Positions 34,695-45,114 of a stretch of 64,000 bases of DNA are shown piece by piece. The stretch spans positions 2,914,501-2,978,500 of the forward strand of contig NZ_AP026683.1 in NCBI RefSeq assembly GCF_025997995.1, given 5' to 3'. The translations under genes were made by a program, and so were the position numbers. The notes under the pieces are model-generated. The model had not been told where the DNA came from. It worked only from the letters and a program-made list of their open reading frames with translations, and made no database searches. How positions within the stretch are numbered: position 1 is the first letter of the stretch; each line of letters starts with the position of its first letter. Source of the stretch: Sediminibacterium sp. TEGAF015. Lineage in GTDB: Bacteria > Bacteroidota > Bacteroidia > Chitinophagales > Chitinophagaceae.

Positions 34695-35699
34695 ATGGAA
34701 AAATTTCTTGTAGCTGGCGTCAATTATAAAAAAACAATACTAAGTATTCGAAGTAAATTCTCTATTAGTGAGCAAGCTATAAAAGAAATTTATACGCAGT
34801 TTAAACATGAGGGGAGAACAAATATTATTATTCTTTCCACCTGTAATCGCACTGAAATTTATGGGTATGGTATAAGTGAAGGTGAAATCAAAAATATTTT
34901 TGAAAAGTATACTGCTGCAGATAAGGTGGCTATTGAAAAGCATCTTATTGTTAGAAATGGACGAGAAGCAATACAACATTTATGTAGCGTATCAGCTGGT
35001 TTAGAATCTCAGATTATTGGAGATTATGAAATTGCTGGTCAGCTTCGTTCCTCTTTTAAAATGGCCAATGAAGCGGGAATGACAACCGGCTTATTTCAGA
35101 AAATTCTTGAAACTTCTTTACAGGCAAGCAAATCTGTCAGAACGCAAACGAATATATCTGATGGAACAACCTCTACATCCTACGCTGTTATTCAGCATTT
35201 GAAAAAATACAGTCTTAACCATTTAAAAATATGCCTAATTGGCTGGGGTAAAATAGGGCTTGCCACTTTCCGCAATATACGTCAACACCTACCGGATGCC
35301 GACCTTACCATTGTAAATAGATCGCTAAATAAATTGTTGACTATTGACCATGCACCTTGTAAGTTATATTCTCTAAATGATATGGAGCAGGCGCTTAGTA
35401 ACGTTGATGTGGCCATTATTGCTACTGCTGCAGAGGGTTATTTAATTAGGCCTTCTATTCTCTTGCACTCAAGGGTTAAAATAATTTTTGATCTTTCTGT
35501 TCCATCGAATATATCTCCTGATGTACGTGATTTGGAGCATTTGGAAGTTTACAATGTAGATGATTTATCTATCGAAATAAATAAAAATCTAGATAGAAGA
35601 TCTAAGGAAATTCCACTTGCCATGCAAATCATCAACACATATATTGATCAGTTGTACGCATGGCAAGAAAGAAAAAAAAGCAGAACTGTTTGTTCATGA
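34695..35699 (+). CDS. hemA: glutamyl-tRNA reductase, short form
   Basis: A 334-residue NADPH-dependent glutamyl-tRNA reductase, the first committed step of C5-pathway haem synthesis. The catalytic Cys is in ILSTCNRTEIYG. SVSAGLESQIIGDYEIAGQLR and the NADPH-domain IGWGKIGLATFRNI are intact. Family members are usually 410-480 residues; here the protein stops after the linker helix (IINTYIDQLYAW), so the C-terminal dimerisation domain is absent. The stop overlaps the hemC ATG (ATGA). A frameshift in the sequence could explain it, but the neat ATGA overlap argues for a natural end. Confidence 0.93.
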   Translation: MEKFLVAGVNYKKTILSIRSKFSISEQAIKEIYTQFKHEGRTNIIILSTCNRTEIYGYGISEGEIKNIFEKYTAADKVAIEKHLIVRNGREAIQHLCSVSAGLESQIIGDYEIAGQLRSSFKMANEAGMTTGLFQKILETSLQASKSVRTQTNISDGTTSTSYAVIQHLKKYSLNHLKICLIGWGKIGLATFRNIRQHLPDADLTIVNRSLNKLLTIDHAPCKLYSLNDMEQALSNVDVAIIATAAEGYLIRPSILLHSRVKIIFDLSVPSNISPDVRDLEHLEVYNVDDLSIEINKNLDRRSKEIPLAMQIINTYIDQLYAWQERKKSRTVCS

Positions 35700-36607
35700 A
35701 AACTATTAGAATAGGCACACGAACAAGTCCTTTGGCAATGTGGCAGGCCAATGCTGTAAAAAATGCATTAGTAGAGAAGGGCTACGATGCTACCTGTATT
35801 GGCATTGAAAGTACTGGCGACAAGGATCTAACGACCCCCATTTATGCTATGGGTATAACAGGCGTATTTACCAAAGAATTAGACATTGCTTTATTGGACG
35901 ATAAAATTGATCTGGCGGTTCATTCATTAAAAGATGTCCCGACTCAACTTGCTTCAGGACTTTCTCTTTCTGCTGTTTTGCCAAGGGGATCATCCGAAGA
36001 TGTGATTGTAACAAGACAGGCTTTTGATTTTTCTGCGAAAGGCTTAACCATTGCATCAAGTAGTATCAGACGAAAATCACAGTGGCTGGAGCGATATCCT
36101 ACGCATCAAATTGTTCCTGTTAGGGGGAATATTCAAACACGCCTACAAAAATTAAATGATAATAATGATATCGCTGGAATGATATTCGCTAAAGCAGGTC
36201 TTGAGCGTTTGGGATTCATTAATGATTGTACCCTTACTTTAGATTGGATGTTGCCAGCTCCGGCTCAGGGAATCGTTGGAATCATTTGTAATGCGAACAA
36301 CAGGTCTATGCATGATATCTGCCAGCAGATCAATGATTCGCAAACTTTTATGGCTGCTCAAATTGAAAGGGAGTTTATGTTTACCCTACAAGGTGGTTGT
36401 TCCATACCCGTAAGTTGTTTAACAACATTTCAAGGTAATGATATTGTTATAGTAGGGGCCATTCATAGTATGGATGGAACAAATTCTTACAGAAAAGAAA
36501 AGCGAATATGTATCAATCAAATAGCAGGAGCTGGTGCTTCACTTGCAATGGAGCTGCTTACACAACCAGGTGCTTCTTTATTAATGGATGAAATTAGAAA
36601 AGCATGA
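35696..36607 (+). CDS. hemC: hydroxymethylbilane synthase
   Basis: A 303-residue porphobilinogen deaminase. The ATG at 35696, overlapping the hemA stop, gives the family start MKTIRIGTRTSPLAMWQA; an upstream TTG frame start is not needed. KDVPTQL, the Arg-rich ASSSIRRKSQWL and VRGNIQTRL are conserved, and the dipyrromethane cofactor Cys is in LQGGCSIPVSC. It joins four porphobilinogen units into hydroxymethylbilane. The stop overlaps the hemD start by 4 bases. Confidence 0.96.
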   Translation: MKTIRIGTRTSPLAMWQANAVKNALVEKGYDATCIGIESTGDKDLTTPIYAMGITGVFTKELDIALLDDKIDLAVHSLKDVPTQLASGLSLSAVLPRGSSEDVIVTRQAFDFSAKGLTIASSSIRRKSQWLERYPTHQIVPVRGNIQTRLQKLNDNNDIAGMIFAKAGLERLGFINDCTLTLDWMLPAPAQGIVGIICNANNRSMHDICQQINDSQTFMAAQIEREFMFTLQGGCSIPVSCLTTFQGNDIVIVGAIHSMDGTNSYRKEKRICINQIAGAGASLAMELLTQPGASLLMDEIRKA

Positions 36608-37299
36608 TGGTATTAAGTACAAAGCAGTTAAATGCCAATATGATAAAGAGGGCCAAAGAGGCTTTTGGAATGGATTTGGTTTGTAAGTCGTTTACTAAAA
36701 TCAAGCGAACTGATTTTTTGTGCAGTCCATTCACGCTGGAAACGTATGATAGTATTGCTTTTACTAGTGCAAATGCTGTTCATTATTTTCTGGAAAACAT
36801 GGATCATAAACTTTTAGCTAATAAAAACATCTTCGCTTTACAAGGGGCAACACGCGAAGCGCTTCTGTTAAAAGATATAGTGCCCAATATCATTGCACCT
36901 AATGTAGATGAACTGGGCAAACTAATTAAATGGAAGAAAGAAGAATTGAATATTCAAAGAATGCTTCACCCAATTGGGAATCTTACACTGCCCGATTTAG
37001 GATATGTGGTTACAGGTGCTGGCATGACTTATCAAGAACTGAATGTTTATCATACTGAATTAAATCCCGTACCTGTGGATGCTATTCCATTTAAAGCTAT
37101 TCTTTTTTTTAGTCCAAGTGCTATTGACAGTTTTTCAATGGCAAATCGGTTCTCCTCCGAAAGAGTTTATGCATGTATTGGTAATACTACTTTCACTCGT
37201 CTTCAATATTATACAGACACAAGCAATGCAGTAATTGCAAAAAATCCAACACCCGAAGCCATGTTAATGGCCTTATCTAAAAAAATGAGCAATGATTAA
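36604..37299 (+). CDS. hemD: uroporphyrinogen-III synthase
   Basis: A 231-residue protein in the place expected for hemD. Sequence is weakly conserved, as is normal for the family. [17 protein letters not shown] and the later [12 protein letters not shown] are the two paired motifs of the two-lobed fold, and [11 protein letters not shown] is near the cofactor cleft. It closes and flips ring D to give uroporphyrinogen III. It overlaps hemC by 4 and hemE by 8 bases, so translation of the three is probably coupled. Confidence 0.88.
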   Translation: MMVLSTKQLNANMIKRAKEAFGMDLVCKSFTKIKRTDFLCSPFTLETYDSIAFTSANAVHYFLENMDHKLLANKNIFALQGATREALLLKDIVPNIIAPNVDELGKLIKWKKEELNIQRMLHPIGNLTLPDLGYVVTGAGMTYQELNVYHTELNPVPVDAIPFKAILFFSPSAIDSFSMANRFSSERVYACIGNTTFTRLQYYTDTSNAVIAKNPTPEAMLMALSKKMSND

Positions 37300-38314
37300 A
37301 AATGACCTCTTTTTACGAGCTTTAAAAGGTAATAGTGTAGAGCGGCCTCCCGTTTGGATGATGCGCCAGGCTGGACGATACTTGCCGGAATATATTGAAC
37401 TCAGAAAAAAATACGATTTTTTTACTCGCGTTCAAACGCCTGAATTAGCAGCAGAAATTACTGTACAGCCAATTGATATAATCGGGACAGATGCTGCCAT
37501 ACTTTTTTCTGATATTCTAGTTGTTCCTCAGGCCATGGGGCTTGAAGTTCAAATGGTGGAGTCGAAGGGCCCAATCTTACCCAAAACCATAGCAACTTCT
37601 GCCGATCTTGCACAATTAGTAGTTGATGAAGCAGCAGATCAGCTTTCCTATGTTTATGAAGCCATCAAGGTTACCAAGCAAAAACTAGACGGTAGGGTGC
37701 CATTAATTGGATTTGCTGGAGCTCCTTTTACGATTCTTTGTTATATGGTAGAAGGTAAGGGGTCAAAAGCTTTTGATAAGGCAAAACAATTTTGTTTTGC
37801 CCAACCTAAATTGGCACATGAACTCTTAGCTAAGATCACAGAAGTTACTATTCAATATTTGCGACGTCAAATCAAAGCTGGGGTTGATTGTGTACAGGTT
37901 TTTGATAGTTGGAGTGGATTACTTTCTCCCAATGATTTTAAAGAATTTTCCCAGCCATACCTTGTTGCAATTGCCAATGCGCTTAAAGAGGAATCCCCTG
38001 TTATTCTTTTCCCCAAAGGCAGTTGGTATGCATTGGAAGATTTATCAACATTAGACATTGGTGCAATCGGTATTGATTGGACTATTTCTCCGCAATTAGC
38101 TAGGCAACTTACCCAAAACAAGATAACGCTTCAAGGAAATTTTGATCCCAACCATTTGCTGAAACCCATTTCTGAAATTAAGAAAGAAGTAAAACAGATG
38201 ATTGAGGCATTTGGGAAAGATAGATATATCGTTAATCTGGGACATGGCATTTTGCCCAATGTTCCCGTTACGCATGCAAAAGCTTTTGTAGACGCTGTTA
38301 AATTGTATCAATAA
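37292..38314 (+). CDS. hemE: uroporphyrinogen decarboxylase
   Basis: A 340-residue protein with the family signature [16 protein letters not shown] near the N-terminus, [31 protein letters not shown] and [12 protein letters not shown]. It removes the four acetate carboxyls of uroporphyrinogen III to give coproporphyrinogen III in the cytoplasm. The catalytic Arg and Asp residues of the signature motifs are in place and the length is normal. It is followed after 10 bases by hemB. Confidence 0.96.
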   Translation: MIKNDLFLRALKGNSVERPPVWMMRQAGRYLPEYIELRKKYDFFTRVQTPELAAEITVQPIDIIGTDAAILFSDILVVPQAMGLEVQMVESKGPILPKTIATSADLAQLVVDEAADQLSYVYEAIKVTKQKLDGRVPLIGFAGAPFTILCYMVEGKGSKAFDKAKQFCFAQPKLAHELLAKITEVTIQYLRRQIKAGVDCVQVFDSWSGLLSPNDFKEFSQPYLVAIANALKEESPVILFPKGSWYALEDLSTLDIGAIGIDWTISPQLARQLTQNKITLQGNFDPNHLLKPISEIKKEVKQMIEAFGKDRYIVNLGHGILPNVPVTHAKAFVDAVKLYQ

Positions 38315-38324
38315 AATAACCATC

Positions 38325-39299
38325 ATGATTCATCGTCCAAGAATACTTCGTGCATCCGCTTCCATACGAAAAATGGTTCAGGAGACCATTTTGCAACCAC
38401 AACATTTAATTGCTCCCCTTTTTATTGTGGAGGGTGAAAATGTGGAAGAAGATATTCCATCCCTTCCAGGTTATTATCGCAGAAGCCTCGATAAAACATT
38501 GGAGGAAGTGTTTCAACTTTACGAGTTGGGCATTCGTTCGGTTTTGTTATTTATTAAATGCCCTGACTCCAAAAAAGATAATGAAGGAACAGAAGCACTT
38601 CGTGAAGATGGATTGATGCAGACGGCTATAAGAGCCATTCGAAAGCAGATGCCTGGTATGTTGATCATGACGGATGTTGCATTAGACCCTTATTCTAGTT
38701 ACGGTCACGACGGAATTGTAAAAGAGCAAGAAATTATTAATGATGAGACCATAGCCATATTAGCAAAAATGGCAGTTAGTCATGCAGCAGCAGGGGCTCA
38801 TTTTGTTGCTCCCAGCGATATGATGGATGGGAGAATTGCTGCAATTCGCCACTCTTTAGAAACTGCAGGCTATCAAAATACAGGTATCATGGGTTATAGC
38901 GCAAAATATGCTTCCTGTTTCTACGGTCCCTTTAGAGATGCGCTTGATTCTGCTCCCGGATTTGGGGACAAAAAAACCTATCAGATGGATCCAGCCAATC
39001 GTTTAGAAGCGGTTAAAGAAGTTCTTTTAGATGTGAATGAAGGGGCAGATATTGTTATGGTTAAGCCCGCACTTTCTTATCTAGATATTATTCGCGAAGT
39101 AAAAAATGCTACCCATATTCCGGTTAGCGCTTATCATGTAAGTGGTGAATACGCGATGATAAAAGCGGCTGCTCAAAAAGGATGGTTGAATGAGGATCAG
39201 GCAATCATGGAAACTACAGTAAGCATAAAAAGAGCAGGTGCAGACCTAATTGCCACCTACTTTGCTAAAGATATTGTTCGCTTAATAAACAATGCATAA
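38325..39299 (+). CDS. hemB: delta-aminolevulinic acid dehydratase, zinc-independent type
   Basis: A 324-residue porphobilinogen synthase. The two Schiff-base lysines are in MGYSAKYASCFYGPFRDAL and IVMVKPALSYLDI. The metal loop reads DVALDPYSSYGHDGIV: the three zinc-binding Cys of the E. coli and animal type are replaced by Ala and Asp. This marks the zinc-independent, magnesium-using form. It condenses two ALA molecules to porphobilinogen. The stop overlaps the hemL start by 8 bases. Confidence 0.96.
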   Translation: MIHRPRILRASASIRKMVQETILQPQHLIAPLFIVEGENVEEDIPSLPGYYRRSLDKTLEEVFQLYELGIRSVLLFIKCPDSKKDNEGTEALREDGLMQTAIRAIRKQMPGMLIMTDVALDPYSSYGHDGIVKEQEIINDETIAILAKMAVSHAAAGAHFVAPSDMMDGRIAAIRHSLETAGYQNTGIMGYSAKYASCFYGPFRDALDSAPGFGDKKTYQMDPANRLEAVKEVLLDVNEGADIVMVKPALSYLDIIREVKNATHIPVSAYHVSGEYAMIKAAAQKGWLNEDQAIMETTVSIKRAGADLIATYFAKDIVRLINNA

Positions 39300-40587
39300 A
39301 ATGAAAATGAGTAGTAAAAGGCAAAAGAGTGAAGTTTTATTTGCGAATGCTAAGCTTTCCATTCCAGGTGGCGTGAATTCTCCCGTTCGTGCATTTAAAA
39401 GTGTAGGTGGGAATCCAGTCTTTATGGAAAGGGCGGAAGGGGCTTATTTGTATGATGCAGATGGAAACAGCTATATTGATTATATAAATTCATGGGGTCC
39501 TATGATCTTGGGACATAATCACCCCACAGTAGTAGAAGCGGTAAAATTGCAAGCCGAGAAAGCCTTTTCTTTTGGTACACCAACACAACTGGAAACCGAA
39601 ATGGCAGAACTCGTAAAGTCATTGGTTCAAAATGTTGAGCTCATCCGTTTTGTGAGCAGTGGCACAGAAGCTTGTATGAGTGCTTTGCGATTGGCAAGGG
39701 GGTATACAGGTAAAAATAAGTTCATCAAGTTTGAGGGTTGCTATCATGGACATGCAGATCCTTTTTTAGTGAAAGCGGGAAGTGGATTGGCAACTTTTGA
39801 TATTCAGACCGTACCGGGTATTCCTGCCGGAGCAGCTATGGATACACTAACGGCAAAGTATAATGATTTGGAGGGTGTGATGGCATTGTTTGCCCAATAT
39901 AAAGAGGATATAGCTGCAGTTATTGTAGAACCTGTTGCAGGAAATATGGGTTGTGTATTACCTGAGCGTGGCTTCTTGGAAGGTTTGCGAAAGCTTTGTA
40001 CAGCCCATCATACTGTGCTCATTTTTGATGAAGTAATGACGGGTTTTCGATTGGCTGCCGGAGGTGCGCAGGAAAAATTGAATGTGCAGGCAGACCTTAT
40101 AACATTTGGTAAAGTAATTGGAGGAGGACTACCCGTAGGAGCATTTGGAGGTAAAAAAGAAATAATGGAATGTTTAGCTCCTGTGGGGAAAGTTTATCAG
40201 GCAGGTACACTAAGTGGGAATCCATTGGCGATGGCTGCAGGTATAGCAACCCTATCCATCTTAAAGAATAATACTTTTATTTATCATCAACTTGAACAAA
40301 CAACCAGTTCATTGGCTTCAGGGTTAAAAAATGCGTTTTCAAGTAAAGGAATACCAGTGGTGATAAATCAATTGGGCAGCATGATTAGTGTTTTCTTTTC
40401 AGAACATCCTGTTCGCAACTTTGAAGAGGCAGCCGTAACGGATATTCCCCTTTTTAATCGATTCTTTCATCATATGCTAGATCAGGGTATCTACCTCCCT
40501 CCAGCAGCATTTGAAAGCTGGTTTGTTTCTGCAGCTATCTCAGATGCAGAAATTGAAAAAACGATTCAAGCCATAAAAACTATGTAA
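39292..40587 (+). CDS. hemL: glutamate-1-semialdehyde 2,1-aminomutase
   Basis: A 431-residue class III PLP enzyme. IPGGVNSPVRAFKSVGG, FVSSGTEACMSALRLARGYTG, VIVEPVAGNMG and the Schiff-base Lys in ITFGKVIGGGLPVGAFGG are present. It turns the product of HemA into 5-aminolevulinate. The ATG at 39292 overlaps hemB; another in-frame ATG at 39301 is also possible. Its stop is directly followed by the GTG of hemN. Confidence 0.96.
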   Translation: MHKMKMSSKRQKSEVLFANAKLSIPGGVNSPVRAFKSVGGNPVFMERAEGAYLYDADGNSYIDYINSWGPMILGHNHPTVVEAVKLQAEKAFSFGTPTQLETEMAELVKSLVQNVELIRFVSSGTEACMSALRLARGYTGKNKFIKFEGCYHGHADPFLVKAGSGLATFDIQTVPGIPAGAAMDTLTAKYNDLEGVMALFAQYKEDIAAVIVEPVAGNMGCVLPERGFLEGLRKLCTAHHTVLIFDEVMTGFRLAAGGAQEKLNVQADLITFGKVIGGGLPVGAFGGKKEIMECLAPVGKVYQAGTLSGNPLAMAAGIATLSILKNNTFIYHQLEQTTSSLASGLKNAFSSKGIPVVINQLGSMISVFFSEHPVRNFEEAAVTDIPLFNRFFHHMLDQGIYLPPAAFESWFVSAAISDAEIEKTIQAIKTM

Positions 40588-41952
40588 GTGAAAAAAGATC
40601 TGATTGAACTATTAAATAAATATGATGTACCCGTACCTAGGTATACTAGTTATCCAACGGTACCCTATTGGAATAAGGACCAGTTTACTACGGATAAATG
40701 GTTAGAAACAATCAATAACAGATTTGTAAAGGAACAAAATGAATTATCCCTTTATATTCACTTGCCCTTTTGTGAAGAGTTGTGTACCTATTGTGCCTGT
40801 AATAAAAGAATCACAAAAAACCATGGTACAGAAGCCCCCTATCTTGCTGCTGTTTTAAAAGAATGGGAGATGTATTTGAATGTCTTTCCTGGCAAACCCA
40901 TTATTCGTGAAATTCATTTAGGCGGAGGAACACCCACTTTTTTTTCACCCGAACATTTGAAACAATTGATCCAAGGATTGGTGAAAAACTTTGAAGTGGT
41001 AAAAGATCATGAATTCAGTATTGAAGTGCATCCCAATTATACAACCTTTGAGCATTTAGAAGCACTTAGATCTGTTGGGTTTAATCGTATCAGTTTGGGT
41101 GTTCAGGATTTCAACTATGATGTTCAGTATATTATCAATCGTATTCAAACATTTGAAGAAACAAAACGAGTAATTGATCAAGCGCGTCAGTTGGGTTTTG
41201 AAAGCGTGAATCTGGATTTGATTTATGGATTGCCCAAACAAACACTGGCTTCTATTGAACATACAATTGCGCAAACAAAATTATTGATGCCAGATCGAAT
41301 TGCTTTTTATTCCTATGCACATGTGCCTTGGAAGTCTAAAGGCCAACGTAGATACAGCGATGCTGATGTACCGGTTGCGGCAGAAAAGATTGCTATGTAT
41401 AGTTTGGGGAATGCCATGTTAAGTGAAGCAGGATTCAAAAGTATAGGTATGGATCATTTTGCTTTGCCCTCAGATAAATTGGTCAAGTCTTATGATGAAG
41501 GGAGTTTGCACCGAAATTTTATGGGGTACACTACCACGAATAACAAATTACTGATTGGCTTAGGTACATCTAGTATTAGTGATAGTTGGGAAGGATTTGC
41601 CCAAAATGATAAAGAAGTTGAGTCATATCAAGATAAAATCAATGCCGGGAACTGGGCTTTTGTGAATGGACATGTATTATCGGCATTAGATGGTCAGATT
41701 CGCAGATTGATATTAGACTTGATGTGTCAGGGTAAATTGGTGCTGGATTCTTCCCATTTTTCAGCGGAGCATCTTCTTTTCATTAAGCAAAAATGGAGTG
41801 AAATGGAAGCAGATGGATTGGTTCGCTGGAATGATCAAAACCTAACTGTTCAACCTGAAGGAAGATTATTCATTAGAAACATTACAGCTGTTATAGATCA
41901 ATACCTTTTTAAAACAGGTACAGCAAAACAACAATTCAGTAAAGCGTTATAA
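40588..41952 (+). CDS. hemN: oxygen-independent coproporphyrinogen III oxidase
   Basis: A 454-residue radical-SAM enzyme starting at a GTG adjacent to the hemL TAA. The iron-sulphur motif C-x3-C-x2-C is in LPFCEELCTYCACNKR, followed by HLGGGTPTFFS and LDLIYGLPKQT. The length and the extra Cys after the cluster motif match true HemN rather than the shorter HemW. It converts coproporphyrinogen III to protoporphyrinogen IX without oxygen. No oxygen-dependent HemF is seen in the window. Confidence 0.95.
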   Translation: MKKDLIELLNKYDVPVPRYTSYPTVPYWNKDQFTTDKWLETINNRFVKEQNELSLYIHLPFCEELCTYCACNKRITKNHGTEAPYLAAVLKEWEMYLNVFPGKPIIREIHLGGGTPTFFSPEHLKQLIQGLVKNFEVVKDHEFSIEVHPNYTTFEHLEALRSVGFNRISLGVQDFNYDVQYIINRIQTFEETKRVIDQARQLGFESVNLDLIYGLPKQTLASIEHTIAQTKLLMPDRIAFYSYAHVPWKSKGQRRYSDADVPVAAEKIAMYSLGNAMLSEAGFKSIGMDHFALPSDKLVKSYDEGSLHRNFMGYTTTNNKLLIGLGTSSISDSWEGFAQNDKEVESYQDKINAGNWAFVNGHVLSALDGQIRRLILDLMCQGKLVLDSSHFSAEHLLFIKQKWSEMEADGLVRWNDQNLTVQPEGRLFIRNITAVIDQYLFKTGTAKQQFSKAL

Positions 41953-41956
41953 TGTT

Positions 41957-42970
41957 ATGGCCAAGAAAATTCTATTGCTAGGAAATTTGGGATCCCCTAA
42001 TTCCCCTTCTACAAAAGATGTAAGGAAATATCTGGATGAATTCCTTATGGATGAAAGGGTAATTGATATTCCTTATTTTATACGATACCTATTGGTCAAG
42101 GGAATTATTGTTCCTTTCCGGGCTCCACAGAGTGCCAAAAAATACAAAACCATTTGGACAAAAGAAGGATCCCCTTTAATCACGATTACCAATCAGTTGG
42201 CAAATTTGGTACATCAAAAAACAAATATACCTGTGTATGTTTGTATGCGTTACGCAAATCCAACGCCGAAATTTGCCTTAGATGCCATTCAGCGGGAACA
42301 TCCCGATGCGGAAGAAGTAGTTTTCCTTCCCTTGTATCCGCACTACGCCATGAGTAGTTACGAAACTGCAGTTAAGCATGTAATATCTAATCATGAAAGG
42401 GGGGGGTATGCATTTAGTCTTTCAGTTATTAAGCCTTATTATAAGGATGAAAAATATATTCAAGCATTGGCAGAATCCATTCGTCTATACTTGAAAGAGA
42501 AACATGACCATATATTATTTAGTTACCATGGTATACCTGTTCGCCATCTCAAAAAGACCGATCCAACAAAAAATCATTGTGCCAAATGTGATAATTGTTG
42601 TGAAATTGCTTCTGATGCACATGCAGTATGTTATCGTCATCAAGTGAAAGTTACCACAGAAATGGTTGCACAATATTTAGGGTTACCCGAAGGTAGATTT
42701 AGCTTTTCATTCCAATCACGTTTGGGTAGCGATAAGTGGTTGCAACCCTATACTGCAGCGGAATTAAAAACTTTTCCTAAAAAGGGGATTAAAAATTTAA
42801 TTGTTGTATCACCTGCTTTTGTAAGTGATTGTTTAGAAACATTGGAAGAAATACATGTAGAAGGCAGAGAAGAGTTTGAGGAAGCTGGTGGTGAAAATTA
42901 TGTTACTGTTCCTTGCCTAAATACGGATGCTTTGTGGATAGATGCCATTGCTCATTTGATAAATACATAG
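41957..42970 (+). CDS. hemH: ferrochelatase
   Basis: A 337-residue protein with GNLGSPNSPS at the N-terminus, VFLPLYPHYAMSSYETAV, the catalytic His in FSYHGIPVRHL and the Glu in SPAFVSDCLETLEEI. A Cys-rich segment (HCAKCDNCCE) lies after the His motif, which may bind an iron-sulphur cluster or metal; several bacterial ferrochelatases carry clusters, but the ligand set here should be compared. It inserts Fe2+ into protoporphyrin IX, the last step of haem b synthesis. Confidence 0.95.
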   Translation: MAKKILLLGNLGSPNSPSTKDVRKYLDEFLMDERVIDIPYFIRYLLVKGIIVPFRAPQSAKKYKTIWTKEGSPLITITNQLANLVHQKTNIPVYVCMRYANPTPKFALDAIQREHPDAEEVVFLPLYPHYAMSSYETAVKHVISNHERGGYAFSLSVIKPYYKDEKYIQALAESIRLYLKEKHDHILFSYHGIPVRHLKKTDPTKNHCAKCDNCCEIASDAHAVCYRHQVKVTTEMVAQYLGLPEGRFSFSFQSRLGSDKWLQPYTAAELKTFPKKGIKNLIVVSPAFVSDCLETLEEIHVEGREEFEEAGGENYVTVPCLNTDALWIDAIAHLINT

Positions 42971-42974
42971 TAGC

Positions 42975-43508
42975 ATGAATTTCTTCTATATAAAAGCCTT
43001 GCATATCATTTTTGTGGTGACCTGGTTCAGCGGAATGTTTTATTTATGCAGACTGTTTATTTATCAACGTGAGGCATTTGATAAGCCAGTGGATGAAAAA
43101 AGCATATTGCTTGCTCAATTTGAGATAATGACTCGACGGCTTATATATGCAATAACATTGCCTTCTGCTGTTATAACTTTTGTACTGGGTATTTCCCTTC
43201 TCTTATACTATCCTTTCATTCCCGGCTGGTTATGGCTCAAAATTTTCTTCGTTTTACTCTTATTTCTTTACCAAGCATCCTTGCATGTAATTTATCAGCA
43301 TCATGCTAGAAAATGGTTTCCTTATACTAGCCAGCAATTGAGGCTATGGAATGAAGTACCAACGATATTGTTAATCTCGATTGTTATGCTTGTTGTTGTA
43401 AGGGAAAAGATCAGTATTGTTTATGGGCTGGTGGGTATTATTGGAATCAGCACTACAATTGTGTTCTTTATTAATCTGTACAAAAAAAGGCGAAATTCAA
43501 AAAACTAA
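42975..43508 (+). CDS. hemJ: HemJ-type protoporphyrinogen IX oxidase
   Basis: A 177-residue membrane protein with about four helices. The N-terminal FFYIKALHIIFVVTWFSGMFYLCRLFIY contains the conserved His and Arg of the HemJ (UPF0093) family, and the WLWLKIFFVLLLFLYQASLH segment has the conserved Lys and His. HemJ oxidises protoporphyrinogen IX to protoporphyrin IX using respiratory electron acceptors. It follows hemH by 4 bases and completes the protoporphyrin-dependent haem route; no HemG or HemY is seen. Confidence 0.9.
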   Translation: MNFFYIKALHIIFVVTWFSGMFYLCRLFIYQREAFDKPVDEKSILLAQFEIMTRRLIYAITLPSAVITFVLGISLLLYYPFIPGWLWLKIFFVLLLFLYQASLHVIYQHHARKWFPYTSQQLRLWNEVPTILLISIVMLVVVREKISIVYGLVGIIGISTTIVFFINLYKKRRNSKN

Positions 43509-43546
43509 ATTGACTATGTTTTTCCTATCTTGTTGCAAAGCTTTCT

Positions 43547-45031
43547 ATGCAACAGTATATCCTTTCTTTTGACCAAGGAACCACGAGTAGCCGTGCCATT
43601 TTATTTGATAAAAACGGGGCGATTTTTTCTACCGCGCAAAAAGAATTCACACAGATTTTTCCGCAACCCGGTTGGGTAGAGCACGATGCCAATGAAATCT
43701 GGAGTACCCAAATTGGTGTTGCCGCAGAAGCCATTACCAAAGCGGGTTTGAGCATTCAAAATATTGCAGCTATTGGTATTACGAATCAGCGTGAGACCAC
43801 TGTGGTTTGGAATAAAACTACGGGGGTTCCTGTGTATAATGCCATTGTTTGGCAGGATAGAAGAACCGCCAATTATTGCGACTCTTTAAAAGCTGCAGGT
43901 CATGCAGCGATGATTCAAGAGAAAACAGGGTTGATTATAGATGCCTATTTTTCTGCTACCAAAGTGAAGTGGATACTCGATAATGTTTCGGGTGCTCGTG
44001 CCTTGGCTGAGAAGGGTGAACTCATCATGGGTACCATTGATACCTGGTTGGTTTGGAAACTCACCAACGGTCAAGTACATGTTACCGATGTGTCGAATGC
44101 ATCGCGTACGATGCTTTACAATATTCATTCCTTGCAGTGGGATCGCGAATTACTCGAGCTCTTCGATATCCCGGCAGCCATGCTCCCCCAAGTAAAAAGT
44201 TCCAGTGAAATTTATGGTACTACACAAAGTATTTTGACTTCGCATCCCGTGCCGATTGCAGGGATTGCAGGTGATCAGCAAGCCGCTTTGTTTGGTCAAC
44301 AATGCACCCAGCCGGGCATGGTAAAAAATACCTACGGTACGGGCTGTTTTATGTTGATGAATACAGGTGAGAAACCTGTGCGTTCTACCAATCAATTGCT
44401 AACTACCATTGCCTGGCAAATCAATGGTGTTACGCAGTATGCATTGGAAGGTTCTGTATTTATTGCAGGGGCCGTGGTGCAATGGTTGCGCGATGGTTTG
44501 CAAATCATTCGTTCTTCTGCAGAAGTGGAAACCCTTGCTGCACAAGTGTCTTCTGCTGATGGCGTTTATGTGGTGCCGGCTTTCGCGGGATTGGGAGCGC
44601 CGTATTGGAATCAACACGCGCGCGGTACGATTGTGGGGATTACACGCGGTACTACCCGAGCGCATATTGCGCGAGCTGCAGTGGAAAGCATTGCCTATCA
44701 AACCATGGATGTGTTGAAAGCGATGGAAGCCGATGCAGGTATTTCTATCAAAGAGTTGCGCGTGGACGGTGGAGCAACGGTTAACAATACCCTAATGCAG
44801 TTTCAAAGTGATTTATTACAAACTTCGGTGGTACGTCCTACTACGGTGGAAACCACGGCACTGGGTGCGGCTTATTTAGCCGGACTGGCCGTTGGCTACT
44901 GGGGTTCTGTTTCAGAGATTCAAAGTATCTGGGAGCGTGATCGAGTATTTACTCCCTCTATGTCTTTGGCTTCACGCGACGAACTAGCTGCGGGTTGGGC
45001 AAAAGCGGTAGGTGCGGCGATGAATTATTAG
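43547..45031 (+). CDS. glpK: glycerol kinase
   Basis: A 494-residue FGGY-family kinase. [37 protein letters not shown], the FGGY signature region near [21 protein letters not shown] and [16 protein letters not shown] are all present, and the length is standard. It makes sn-glycerol 3-phosphate from glycerol and ATP. glpD and glpF follow downstream but are separated from it by a 322-base gap and a Fic gene. The 38-base gap to hemJ is short, so its own promoter is not obvious. Confidence 0.96.
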   Translation: MQQYILSFDQGTTSSRAILFDKNGAIFSTAQKEFTQIFPQPGWVEHDANEIWSTQIGVAAEAITKAGLSIQNIAAIGITNQRETTVVWNKTTGVPVYNAIVWQDRRTANYCDSLKAAGHAAMIQEKTGLIIDAYFSATKVKWILDNVSGARALAEKGELIMGTIDTWLVWKLTNGQVHVTDVSNASRTMLYNIHSLQWDRELLELFDIPAAMLPQVKSSSEIYGTTQSILTSHPVPIAGIAGDQQAALFGQQCTQPGMVKNTYGTGCFMLMNTGEKPVRSTNQLLTTIAWQINGVTQYALEGSVFIAGAVVQWLRDGLQIIRSSAEVETLAAQVSSADGVYVVPAFAGLGAPYWNQHARGTIVGITRGTTRAHIARAAVESIAYQTMDVLKAMEADAGISIKELRVDGGATVNNTLMQFQSDLLQTSVVRPTTVETTALGAAYLAGLAVGYWGSVSEIQSIWERDRVFTPSMSLASRDELAAGWAKAVGAAMNY

Positions 45032-45114
45032 GAGACGGGCGGATTTTAGGGCCAGCGGTGCAATCTATGATTTTGTAATTTTATATTTAAAAGCATGCAA
45101 AAAATCATCCTGAT

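Noticed and set aside
35660..35695. Longer start for hemC
   Set aside because: The ATG at 35696 overlaps the hemA stop as ATGA and matches the family N-terminus; the longer reading adds a Lys-rich leader.
44399..44717. Two opposite frames of about 100 codons inside glpK
   Set aside because: Both are shadows of the glycerol kinase reading frame.
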